Assembly: GCA_016927185.1 (NCBI GenBank)
Contig: JAFGND010000087.1
Coordinates: forward strand, 1 to 45,416
DNA from: Candidatus Coatesiibacteriota bacterium
GTDB lineage: Bacteria; JAFGND01
Direction: 5' to 3'
DNA: 45,416 nt
The notes beneath the pieces are model-generated. The model ran no database searches. It saw only the letters and a program-made list of their open reading frames with translations, and was not told the origin of the DNA. Made by a program: the position numbers and the translations under genes. This document shows, in pieces, positions 32,588-41,165 of this stretch; the stretch's first letter is position 1, and every line of letters begins with the position of its first letter.

Positions 32588-34480
32588 ATGGCTAAAGACA
32601 TAGAAATAATTCTTGCAACTGATTGCGGGAGTACAACTACAAAATCAATATTGATAATGAAAAAAGAAGGTAAATATAGATTGATACGTAGAGGTGAAGC
32701 TCCTACAACAGTTGAAGCTCCAGTTGAGGATGTTACTCGAGGAGTGATAAATGCAATTGAAGAACTGGAAGAACTTACCGGTCTAAAGCTTTTGAAAGAT
32801 GGAAAAATACAAACTCCAATAGTTGATGGAGTGGGAGCTGATTTATATATATCTACAAGCTCAGCCGGTGGAGGCCTCCAGATGATGGTAGCTGGAGTTG
32901 TAAGAAGCATGACTGCTGAGAGTGCTCAACGTGCAGCATTAGGCGCAGGAGCTATAGTCATGGATGTTCTTGCTACCAATGACAAGAGATTGCCTCATCA
33001 GCAGATTGAAAGAATAAGGCATTTAAGACCTGATATGATATTGCTTTCAGGCGGGATTGACGGAGGAACAACGAAACATGTAATAACATTGGCAGAAATC
33101 ATCAAAGCAGCAGATCCAAAACCAAGATTGGGAAAATCATATAATCTTCCGGTGATCTATGCAGGAAATAACATGGCAATAACTAATGTAAAAGAACTTC
33201 TAGAGAATGTATGTTCTCTTCTGGTTGTAGAAAATATAAGACCAGTACTGGAAAAGGAGAATCTGGGTCCGGCAAGAGAGGAAATTCATAAGTTATTCAT
33301 GGAGCATGTAATGGCACAAGCTCCAGGGTATGACAAGCTAATGGATTGGACAGATGCCCCAATAATGCCGACTCCAGGAGCTGTCGGTTTTATTATAGAG
33401 CTTATTGCTGAGCAGCAGCAGATTGAGGTGGTTGGTGTTGATATTGGAGGAGCAACGACTGATATTTTCTCTGTTTTTGTAGACCATGATGACAAGATAG
33501 AAGGAACAGACCAGGGAAAGCGGAAATTCAACAGAACAGTTTCAGCTAATCTTGGAATGAGCTATTCTATATCCAACGTGCTTGCTGAAGCTGGTCTTGA
33601 AAATATTATGAGGTGGGTTCCTTTCAATTTTGATGAATCTGACATAAGAAACAGGATAAAGAATAAAATGATTAGACCAACAACAATCCCCCAGCTTATG
33701 GAAGAGCTCATTGTTGAACAAGCCATTGCCAAGGAAGCTTTAAGGCTTGCATTCAATCACCACAGGTCATTCGCTGTAGGGTTGAAGGGTGTCCAGAAAG
33801 AAAGAACAATTTCAGATGCTTTTGATCAAACCTCATCAGGAGCTACTCTTGTAAATATGATGAATCTCGACTTACTTGTTGGATCAGGAGGAGTATTAAG
33901 TCATGCCCCTAGAAGGCATCAATCAGCAATGATGATGATTGACGCATTTATGCCGGAAGGATTCACTAAACTGGCAGTTGATAGCATATTCATGATGCCA
34001 CAGTTAGGTGTTTTAGCTTCGATAGAGAATGAGGATATAAAGCATGATTGTCATAAGGCGGCTATGGAAGTATTCGAAATGGACTGTCTTATACATCTTG
34101 GCACTTGCATCTGTCTATCAGGTTCCACAAAAAAAGAAGGTGCTGAAGTTGCCAAGTTTACAATTGATTTCAAGAGTGGAAGGCAAGTAATTGACTTGTT
34201 GTATGGACAAATGAAACTCCTGCCTTTGAATTTGGGAGAAACTGCAACAGTACTGGTTGAACCGACAAGCAAGTTTGATGTCGGAGCAGGATTTGGCAAA
34301 CCCATTACTAAAGAAGTTACAGGTGGAGTGGTTGGACTTATTCTTGATGGAAGAGGCAGGATAAGAAATACAGATGGAACGAGTTATGTTCCAATTCCAA
34401 CAGATCCTGCAGTTAGAGTAAAGAAACTGAAGGAATGGATGCTGGAATTGAAAGCTTATCCTGAAAGAGTTTTTAGATAG
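32588..34480 (+). CDS. MutL/GlmL-family ASKHA ATPase
   Basis: A 630-residue member of the actin/Hsp70-fold family named after MutL of the glutamate mutase operon (not the mismatch-repair protein). It has the phosphate-1 motif 'ATDCGSTTTKSILI' near residue 10, 'ISTSSAGGGLQMMVAGVVRS', 'ILLSGGIDGGTTKHV' and a second nucleotide motif 'VVGVDIGGATTDIFSVF'. GlmL is thought to protect or reactivate AdoCbl-dependent mutase. No glutamate mutase GlmE/S is present, and the neighbours are AccD and conserved unknown proteins, so its partner may be different here. An AAAGGAG box lies 12 bases before the start. Fifteen bases separate it from the next gene. Confidence 0.85.
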   Translation: MAKDIEIILATDCGSTTTKSILIMKKEGKYRLIRRGEAPTTVEAPVEDVTRGVINAIEELEELTGLKLLKDGKIQTPIVDGVGADLYISTSSAGGGLQMMVAGVVRSMTAESAQRAALGAGAIVMDVLATNDKRLPHQQIERIRHLRPDMILLSGGIDGGTTKHVITLAEIIKAADPKPRLGKSYNLPVIYAGNNMAITNVKELLENVCSLLVVENIRPVLEKENLGPAREEIHKLFMEHVMAQAPGYDKLMDWTDAPIMPTPGAVGFIIELIAEQQQIEVVGVDIGGATTDIFSVFVDHDDKIEGTDQGKRKFNRTVSANLGMSYSISNVLAEAGLENIMRWVPFNFDESDIRNRIKNKMIRPTTIPQLMEELIVEQAIAKEALRLAFNHHRSFAVGLKGVQKERTISDAFDQTSSGATLVNMMNLDLLVGSGGVLSHAPRRHQSAMMMIDAFMPEGFTKLAVDSIFMMPQLGVLASIENEDIKHDCHKAAMEVFEMDCLIHLGTCICLSGSTKKEGAEVAKFTIDFKSGRQVIDLLYGQMKLLPLNLGETATVLVEPTSKFDVGAGFGKPITKEVTGGVVGLILDGRGRIRNTDGTSYVPIPTDPAVRVKKLKEWMLELKAYPERVFR

Positions 34481-34495
34481 AAAGGGGAGATAGAA

Positions 34496-35623
34496 ATGGC
34501 TCATGCATACAGTCCGGGATTAAAAGTAACAGATAAGATATTATTCAAGAAAAGAAGACGTCTTCCCTTGAAAGGTGATGTTCTTGTAAAGATAGGACAG
34601 AAAGTGAAAGCAGAAATGGTTGTTGCAAAAACCAATCTTCCTGGAAATGTTGAATCTTTCAATATTGCGAATAAATTATCTATACCACCTGAAGAAATCA
34701 GGGAGTATATGCTTAAGAAAGAGGGAGATTCTATACAGATTGATGAAGTTATTGCCAGAACAAAGGGTTTCTTTGGATTATTCAAATCAGAGTGCAAGAG
34801 TACAATTAATGGTACTATAGAATCTGTTTCCCAAATAACGGGTCAGGTTATGCTGAGGGAACCTCCAACTCCTGTTGAAGTCAAGGCATATATAGATGGG
34901 GAAGTGGTAGAGATAATCCCGCAGGAAGGAGTTGTTGTTGAGACACCAGCTGCATTTATACAAGGTATTTTTGGAATAGGTCCTGAAACACATGGAGAGC
35001 TGAAACTTATAACGGATGATCCCAACAAGATAATAGAAGCATCAGATATTCCATCTGATGCTGCAGGAAAAATACTTGCAGGGGGAAGTCTGGTTACTGT
35101 ACCGGCAATTAAAAGAGCTATTGAAATGAAGGCATCAGCAATAGTAACAGGTGGAATAGATGCAAAAGATCTAAAGGATTTCCTGGGATATGATCTGGGA
35201 GTTGCAATAACTGGAAATGAAGAGAATGGCATTACATTAGTTATAACAGAAGGTTTTGGCCGTATTAGAATGGCAAAATACACTGCAGACTTGCTTAAGA
35301 AAATGGAAGGAAGAATCGCTTCTGCTAACGGAGCAACTCAAATCAGGGCAGGAGTTATAAGACCGGAGGTTGTAATCCCATTACCAGATGTTGATAAAGT
35401 CAATCTGAAGGCAGCAGAAAAGGAAATGGCCGTTGTAGAAATGAGTTCTCCTGTCAGAGTGATAAGAGTACCTTTTTTCGGGATTCTTGGTAAAATAAAA
35501 GATTTGCCACCAGAACTGGAATTGATTGATAGTGAAGCTCATGTAAGAGTGTTTAATGTTACGCTGGAAGGTGGAGAAGATGAAACCATCCCAAGAGCTA
35601 ATGTTGAAATAATAGAGCAATAA
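34496..35623 (+). CDS. Conserved protein with barrel-sandwich-like and KOW-like segments
   Basis: A 375-residue soluble protein. The N-terminal part has paired hairpins like a barrel-sandwich (biotinyl/lipoyl-type) fold: 'LPLKGDVLVKIGQKVKAEMVVAKT', 'LPGNVESFNIANKLSIPPEE' and 'KKEGDSIQIDEVIARTKGFF'. A central piece 'INGTIESVSQITGQVMLREP' and 'IDGEVVEIIPQEGVVVETPA' continues the pattern, followed by 'FIQGIFGIGPETHGEL'. The C-terminal half has 'GRIRMAKYTADLLKKMEGRIASANG'. I recall homologues next to MutL-like ATPases but know no function. It overlaps accD by one base (TAATG). Confidence 0.7.
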   Translation: MAHAYSPGLKVTDKILFKKRRRLPLKGDVLVKIGQKVKAEMVVAKTNLPGNVESFNIANKLSIPPEEIREYMLKKEGDSIQIDEVIARTKGFFGLFKSECKSTINGTIESVSQITGQVMLREPPTPVEVKAYIDGEVVEIIPQEGVVVETPAAFIQGIFGIGPETHGELKLITDDPNKIIEASDIPSDAAGKILAGGSLVTVPAIKRAIEMKASAIVTGGIDAKDLKDFLGYDLGVAITGNEENGITLVITEGFGRIRMAKYTADLLKKMEGRIASANGATQIRAGVIRPEVVIPLPDVDKVNLKAAEKEMAVVEMSSPVRVIRVPFFGILGKIKDLPPELELIDSEAHVRVFNVTLEGGEDETIPRANVEIIEQ

Positions 35624-36474
35624 TGGCAAACTGGTTTGATAGTCCTGGTAAACCAAGTATAAAGACATCTACCAAAGCAGATATTCCAGATGGACTTTGG
35701 GCAAAATGTGATAACTGCAATGAGGTTTTCTATCAGAAAGTAATTGAAGAAAACCTCTGGACCTGTCCTGAATGCAAGTTTCATTTCAGAATATCAAGCA
35801 GACAGTATATGTCTTTTTTGCTGGATGAAGGAAAATTTACAAAAGAGATTGGAAGAACTTTAATACCAAAGGATCCCCTTGAGTTTATTGATACACAACC
35901 TTATCCTAAAAGAATAGGTGATATGCAGAAGAAAACTGGTATTAATGAAGCTTGTATTGCAGGGGAAGGGAGTATTTCCGGGCATCCCGTAATAATGAGT
36001 TTGCTTGACTTCAGTTGCATAGGCGGAAGCATGGGGAGTGTTGTCGGAGAAAAAGTTGCAAGAGTTTTCAAGAGAGGAATTCAGAATCGTTGTCCTGTAA
36101 TAACAGTTAATGCTTCTGGTGGAGCAAGAATGCAGGAAGGAATACTTTCTCTAATGCAAATGGCTAAGACATCAGCAATAGCAGGAGTATTTGCAAGGGA
36201 AGGCTTGATTTACATATCAATTTTTACTGATCCTACAATGGCAGGAGTTATGGCATCTTATGCAAGTCTGGGAGATATAATTATCTCTGAACCTAATGCG
36301 CTTGCAGGTTTTGCAGGACCACGGGTTATAAAACAGACAATCAGGGAGGAGTTGCCTGTTGGTTTCCAGAGAGCTGAATTCTTGCAGAAACATGGTTTCA
36401 TTGATATTATTTCTTCAAGAAAAAACTTAAGAGAGCTTCTTGTAAAGATCCTCTCATATGTTAGTATCCAATAA
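35623..36474 (+). CDS. accD: Acetyl-CoA carboxylase carboxyltransferase beta subunit
   Basis: A 283-residue protein with the zinc ribbon 'CDNCNEVFYQKV' ... 'CPECKFHF' (CxxC-x15-CxxC) and a crotonase-fold core containing 'GGSMGSVVGEKVARVF', 'NASGGARMQEGILSLMQMAKTS', 'SIFTDPTMAGVMASYASLGD', 'EPNALAGFAGPRVIKQTI'. It transfers CO2 from carboxybiotin to acetyl-CoA, the first step of fatty-acid synthesis. accA, accB and accC are not in the window. It is tightly packed between the barrel-sandwich gene and a zinc-ribbon gene. Confidence 0.95.
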   Translation: MANWFDSPGKPSIKTSTKADIPDGLWAKCDNCNEVFYQKVIEENLWTCPECKFHFRISSRQYMSFLLDEGKFTKEIGRTLIPKDPLEFIDTQPYPKRIGDMQKKTGINEACIAGEGSISGHPVIMSLLDFSCIGGSMGSVVGEKVARVFKRGIQNRCPVITVNASGGARMQEGILSLMQMAKTSAIAGVFAREGLIYISIFTDPTMAGVMASYASLGDIIISEPNALAGFAGPRVIKQTIREELPVGFQRAEFLQKHGFIDIISSRKNLRELLVKILSYVSIQ

Positions 36475-36480
36475 TAATAA

Positions 36481-37653
36481 ATGAACTGCAAACACTGTGG
36501 ATGTTTATTGACAGAGAATGATAAATTCTGTCCTGAATGCAAATCTCCACCTCCAAAGATCTGGCAAAAAGTAGACCTGGAAAATATAAGAAAGAAAATC
36601 AGGAAAGCTGAACCAAAATCAAATGCATTTAGGAATTTTGAAGAAACAAAAGAAAAAGAATCAAAGCTGGAATTCTTTGATTATTCAAGAGACCAGGATT
36701 TAAATATTGAGAAAGAAAACAGAAACAGATATAAGAGACTGATTATTGTTGGAGTTTTCTTCATGTTTATCCTGTTTTCAATAATTGCATACTCAATATA
36801 TACTGATGCAAAGAACAAGGAAGTCAATGAGGAATTCTCAGTGAAGGAAGAAGAAAAAGGATTAATCCAGGATGATGGAACATATGGTTTTGGAGAGGAA
36901 AAGAACGGAAAAAAGGTAGGAAAATGGAATTTCAAATCAGCAAATGGCATTCTTCTAAGAACAGAGGAATTTGATAGTAATGGTTTAAATATAAATTCAT
37001 TATTGATTTATTATCCAAATGGAAATATAAAGGAAAAAAGATATATTACAGTCGGTAAGCAGGATAGCCTTGAGGAATATAGTGAGACAGGTGTTCTTAT
37101 GAAAAAAGGATCTCTTAAAGACAATCTACCTCATGGTGAATGGCAAATGAGAGAAGCAAACATGGATAGTGCAGCTTTCAAGACAGTGTATTATCTTGAA
37201 GGCAAGGAAGTCAGTAAGCAGCAATTTGATATGCTCAGGAATGCTCAAGCCAATCCTGTATTGGTTCATGAAGGAGAAGAGAAAGAGGAAAGCAAGGGAT
37301 TTACGTATATAGGGAAGAAGAAAGATAACAAACGTGATGGAGTATGGAGAGTTGTAGATGCGAAAGGCAGTCTTAGAGAAGAAATTACTTATGAAAATGG
37401 AATTAGGGAAGGTGAAAACAAGAAGTATAGCCAGAAAACAGATGGAACTTACGAAATAAGAATTTACAAAAATGATATTTTGATAAGCGGGAAATGGTAC
37501 AACAAGGAAAACAAGATTTTGTCAGAAGGTAAATATAAAAACAATCAAAGACATGGTATATGGATTTTATATAATTATATGAAGAACTCAGACATACCAA
37601 GAGAGAAAAAAACGGAATATAATCTAGGCAAGGAAGTTAAAAGGATGCCTTAA
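36481..37653 (+). CDS. Zinc-ribbon, single-span membrane protein with MORN/YwqK-like repeats
   Basis: A 390-residue protein. The N-terminus 'MNCKHCGCLLTENDKFCPECKS' is a zinc ribbon (CxxC-x12-CxxC). A single transmembrane segment lies near residue ~82-103 ('RLIIVGVFFMFILFSIIAYSIY'). Outside it, from residue ~125, are repeats of the YwqK/MORN kind: 'GKKVGKWNFKSANG', 'YYPNGNIKEKRY', 'KDNLPHGEWQMRE', 'NKRDGVWRVVDAKG', 'NNQRHGIWILYNY'. Such repeats make elongated beta structures for protein or lipid contact. The layout, cytosolic zinc ribbon and extracytoplasmic repeats, suggests a signalling or anchoring role (inference). It starts 6 bases after accD. Confidence 0.8.
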   Translation: MNCKHCGCLLTENDKFCPECKSPPPKIWQKVDLENIRKKIRKAEPKSNAFRNFEETKEKESKLEFFDYSRDQDLNIEKENRNRYKRLIIVGVFFMFILFSIIAYSIYTDAKNKEVNEEFSVKEEEKGLIQDDGTYGFGEEKNGKKVGKWNFKSANGILLRTEEFDSNGLNINSLLIYYPNGNIKEKRYITVGKQDSLEEYSETGVLMKKGSLKDNLPHGEWQMREANMDSAAFKTVYYLEGKEVSKQQFDMLRNAQANPVLVHEGEEKEESKGFTYIGKKKDNKRDGVWRVVDAKGSLREEITYENGIREGENKKYSQKTDGTYEIRIYKNDILISGKWYNKENKILSEGKYKNNQRHGIWILYNYMKNSDIPREKKTEYNLGKEVKRMP

Positions 37654-40059
37654 ATGAATAAAACTAGATTGAATATCTGTTTTGTAATGTTTCTGGTATC
37701 TGCTATCACATTGTGTCTTGAGCTTGTTCAAATGAGAATTTTCTCATTCATGCTATGGCATCATCTCGCTTATGTAGTTATAACTGTTGCCTTGTTAGGT
37801 TTCGGGGCTGCAGGATCCTTCATGTTTTCGTATCTTGACAAGTATATTGATAGCAAGAGAATTCTGTTTTACATTACTTCTTTTTTTGCACTATCAATCC
37901 CGTTATCTTTCAGCATTTTGGCAAGAATTCCTCTTGATACATTCGGATTCAAGTCACAAAATATCTTCAATCTTTTGCTGTATTATATTCTTTTGTTTAT
38001 ACCTTATTTTTTTGCAGGACTTACAATAGCATTTATAATAAGAAAATATCTTGAGCATATAAGCATTTTATATTTTGTCAATATGTGTGGTTCAGGAATT
38101 GGTTGCTTGTTAATGCTTTTGCTGTTGGGACCATTGACAGCCAGTCAATTATTATTCTTGCTGGCTTTTCTATCATCAATATCAGCATTATTCCTGTCAG
38201 ATAAATCAGATAAAAAGATACTTTGCTATTCAGTTGTTTTATCTTCTCTTCTACTTATATTGATACCTTTTGCAGACAATTTGATACCTATAAAACCAGC
38301 GAAATCGAAGCTTCTTTCAGTTTCGCTGAAAGCTAAAGGTGCAGTAATAGATTATTCAAGATGGCATCCTCTATACAGGATAGATGTTGTGAAATCTGAA
38401 GAAGGGACACATCCTGCAAGATTTGATACAGGTACAGTTATGAGAAATATCTCTCTTGATGGTGATGCCAATACATGGATGTATGAAAAAACCAATCTGG
38501 ATTCTCTCAGAGGGATTTATGGAATGAAAACCTTGTTTGGTTTGTACCAGGCACCGTTTGTGATAAAGAACAATCCCAAAGTACTTATCATAGGAAGTGG
38601 TGGAGGGAATGAAGTAAGGGTTGCTCAATACTATATGTCCAAGGATATTGTGGGAGTTGAACTTCATCCAGTAATTGTAGATCTTGTTAAAAAAAGGTAC
38701 GCTGAATTCACTGGTGATATTTATAACAAACCTAATACAAGGATTTTCGTGGGAGAAGGCAGAAGTTTCATAAGAAGAATTAATGAGAAGTTTGATATAA
38801 TACAAATGACTGGTGTTGACACCTGGTCAGGTTTAAGCTCAGGTGCCTATGTTCTGTCAGAAAATTATCTTTATACTGTTGATGCAATAAAGGATTATAT
38901 GAATCATCTTTCTGATGATGGAATACTTTCCATAGGAAGATTCTTGATGACACCACCAAGGGAGACATTGAGACTTGCATCTATCAGTGTTAAAGCCATG
39001 GAAGATATTGGTATAAAAGATCCATCAAAACACATAATTATAATAGCATTTCTTGTAGGCAAATCTGAAATGCATATGGGCAACATCCTTATTAAAAAAA
39101 CTCCATTCACTGATGAAGAGATAAAAGTTTTTGAATGGGCTTCAGTTACAAAACCTTTTATTAAGCTGATTTATGCTCCCAATATGCCAGAAGAAAAAGA
39201 CAATCCGTTTACTGTTTTTCTTAATCTGACAACTGAAAAGGAAAGAGAAGATTATTACAAATCATACATTTATAATATCAGACCTGTTTATGATGACAAG
39301 CCATTTTTCTTTGAGTATTATAAATGGGACAGGTTCTTTAAAGACTTTGCCAGTCCAGGAAAAGGGGGACAACCTGGAGCTAACAAACCTTATGGTCTCT
39401 TTATCCTGGGCTCTCTTCTGCTGCAAACGATGATTTTCTCTATATTATTGATTTTACTACCATTGAAAAAATTCAACAAGTCTATTCAATATTTATCTAA
39501 TAGATATAGTATAATGATTTACTTTCTCTGTTTAGGATTTGCCTATATGCTTATAGAAATAAGTTTTATGCAGAAATTCATCTTATTTCTGGGATATCCA
39601 ACCTACTCTATATCAATAGTCTTGATAAGCCTTCTAATATCATCAGGTCTGGGGAGTTTGTTATCAGGTTACCTGAAAATGGAAACTCTCAGGATTGCTA
39701 AATATGCCTTGATAATAGTAATAGGATTAAACATAATCTATTTATTATCAATGCCTTGCATATTCAAGCTATTTCTAGGGTATGGATTAAAGGTAAAGGG
39801 AATCATAGCATTATTAATGGTATTTTCAGTTGGTTTTTTCATGGGAATACCATTCCCCATGGGATTGAAGAAACTTGAAGGAAAATACAACTCATTCTCT
39901 TCCTGGGTTTGGGGAATTAATGCATCAGCATCAGTTGTTGCATCAGTATTAGCTATTTTGATGGCAATGGCTTTTGGATTCAAGTTTGTTGGACTTATAT
40001 CTTCAGGACTTTATTTTATTGCCTTATGGATGCTTCCGGCTTTTCAAGAAAAAAGTTAA
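37654..40059 (+). CDS. Membrane-embedded spermidine-synthase-like protein
   Basis: An 801-residue protein with a polytopic N-terminal half (about 6 spans, residues ~5-215), a SpeE-like class I SAM domain ('VLIIGSGGGNEVRVAQYYM', 'IVGVELHPVIVDLVKKRY', 'FVGEGRSFIRRINEKFDIIQM', 'ENYLYTVDAIKDYMNHL') at roughly 300-440, and further membrane spans from ~590 to the end. Such MFS-like/spermidine-synthase fusions are common in bacteria and mostly uncharacterised; the SAM-binding fold is clear but polyamine synthesis is not proven, since the active-site acids are not obvious. It begins directly after the previous stop and overlaps the SGNH gene by 34 bases. Confidence 0.8.
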   Translation: MNKTRLNICFVMFLVSAITLCLELVQMRIFSFMLWHHLAYVVITVALLGFGAAGSFMFSYLDKYIDSKRILFYITSFFALSIPLSFSILARIPLDTFGFKSQNIFNLLLYYILLFIPYFFAGLTIAFIIRKYLEHISILYFVNMCGSGIGCLLMLLLLGPLTASQLLFLLAFLSSISALFLSDKSDKKILCYSVVLSSLLLILIPFADNLIPIKPAKSKLLSVSLKAKGAVIDYSRWHPLYRIDVVKSEEGTHPARFDTGTVMRNISLDGDANTWMYEKTNLDSLRGIYGMKTLFGLYQAPFVIKNNPKVLIIGSGGGNEVRVAQYYMSKDIVGVELHPVIVDLVKKRYAEFTGDIYNKPNTRIFVGEGRSFIRRINEKFDIIQMTGVDTWSGLSSGAYVLSENYLYTVDAIKDYMNHLSDDGILSIGRFLMTPPRETLRLASISVKAMEDIGIKDPSKHIIIIAFLVGKSEMHMGNILIKKTPFTDEEIKVFEWASVTKPFIKLIYAPNMPEEKDNPFTVFLNLTTEKEREDYYKSYIYNIRPVYDDKPFFFEYYKWDRFFKDFASPGKGGQPGANKPYGLFILGSLLLQTMIFSILLILLPLKKFNKSIQYLSNRYSIMIYFLCLGFAYMLIEISFMQKFILFLGYPTYSISIVLISLLISSGLGSLLSGYLKMETLRIAKYALIIVIGLNIIYLLSMPCIFKLFLGYGLKVKGIIALLMVFSVGFFMGIPFPMGLKKLEGKYNSFSSWVWGINASASVVASVLAILMAMAFGFKFVGLISSGLYFIALWMLPAFQEKS

Positions 40060-41165
40060 TATTCAGATTTATAATCCTGATACTTTCTGTTATTGCGGGT
40101 TACAATCTCTCTGAATTTGTACTCAAGCAGATGGCTTACAGAAAGCTCAAAGAAGCATGCTCTATACAGCAGTTTTTCGAGGCAGATAAGATACTTGGCT
40201 GGAAAGGCAGGAATAATGCAAAAGGCTGGTTCAAGGAAAAGGAAGTATCTAGAATAAGTTTTGTTTCACTAAATAGTAGAGGTTTCAGGGGAGAAGATTT
40301 CCATTATCATAGAAGAAAAAAACATAGATTGGTTATTCTGGGAGATTCTTTCACCTGGGGTTATGGTGTAAACCAGGATGAGATGATGTCCAGATATCTC
40401 AAAGAATTGCTGGGGAAAGATTGGGAAATAATTAATCTATCAGTATTTGGCTACTCAACTGATCAGGAACTTATTCTTCTTGAACGCGAGGGAATAAAAT
40501 ATAAACCAGATTTGGTATTATTGTTCTTTTTTACTGGTAATGATTTCGGTGACAATTCAAAGGATAAAGTCTATAATAGATACAAACCTTTTTTTGAACT
40601 TGAAAAAGACAAAAAATTGTTGCAGAAAAGCAAGTTTTCAAGACTTTCCTGGAAAAGAAGAATTAGTACGAGTCTTAAAGAAAGCAGTTATACATACTTG
40701 CTTTTACGTAAACTGCTTGGAAGAGATGATACAAAGAATTTATCTGAAATAACTTCCCTGAATTTCACTGATGATTTTACAGATTACAATATTAGTCTTT
40801 CTTTTCAGATTATAAAAAGAATGAATGAATTCCTGGCAAAAAAGAAAACAAGATTTCTTGTGATTATAGTTCCTACCCAGGAACAAGTATATTCATGGTC
40901 TGCTCCTTTCTTTCCAAAGCAATATGGACGATTCAATATGAACAAGCTGTTTCATGGAAACAATGAGCTTAAGAGAATGCTGAAAGAGGAAAAAATTAAC
41001 TGCATTGATCTGACTGAACCACTTCAAACTTTATCTATAGATTATGCAAAAGAGAAGAAAAAAAGATTTGTTTATAATATAGGTGATCTTCACTGGTCTG
41101 TTCTTGGGAACAAAGAAGTTGCCAATCTGCTTGAAGTGGAAATAAAGAGATTAATCAATAACTAA
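40026..41165 (+). CDS. SGNH/GDSL-family hydrolase, membrane-anchored
   Basis: A 379-residue protein with an N-terminal membrane anchor (residues ~10-32). The SGNH blocks are visible: block I 'RLVILGDSFTWGYG' (catalytic Ser), the Gly region 'IINLSVFGYSTDQE', block III 'FFFTGNDFGDN' (GND Asn), and block V 'NIGDLHWSVLGNKEVANLL' (DxxH). It likely (de)acylates a glycan or lipid at the cell envelope. It is the last gene of the cluster, and its stop overlaps the convergent protease gene at 41151 by 15 bases. The start overlaps the preceding gene by 34 bases; no better start is seen. Confidence 0.8.
   Translation: MDASGFSRKKLIFRFIILILSVIAGYNLSEFVLKQMAYRKLKEACSIQQFFEADKILGWKGRNNAKGWFKEKEVSRISFVSLNSRGFRGEDFHYHRRKKHRLVILGDSFTWGYGVNQDEMMSRYLKELLGKDWEIINLSVFGYSTDQELILLEREGIKYKPDLVLLFFFTGNDFGDNSKDKVYNRYKPFFELEKDKKLLQKSKFSRLSWKRRISTSLKESSYTYLLLRKLLGRDDTKNLSEITSLNFTDDFTDYNISLSFQIIKRMNEFLAKKKTRFLVIIVPTQEQVYSWSAPFFPKQYGRFNMNKLFHGNNELKRMLKEEKINCIDLTEPLQTLSIDYAKEKKKRFVYNIGDLHWSVLGNKEVANLLEVEIKRLINN

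Noticed and set aside
32588-34480. Reading MutL here as the DNA mismatch-repair protein.
   Set aside because: The sequence has ASKHA ATPase motifs (DCGSTTTK, GVDIGGATTD) and no GHKL motifs.
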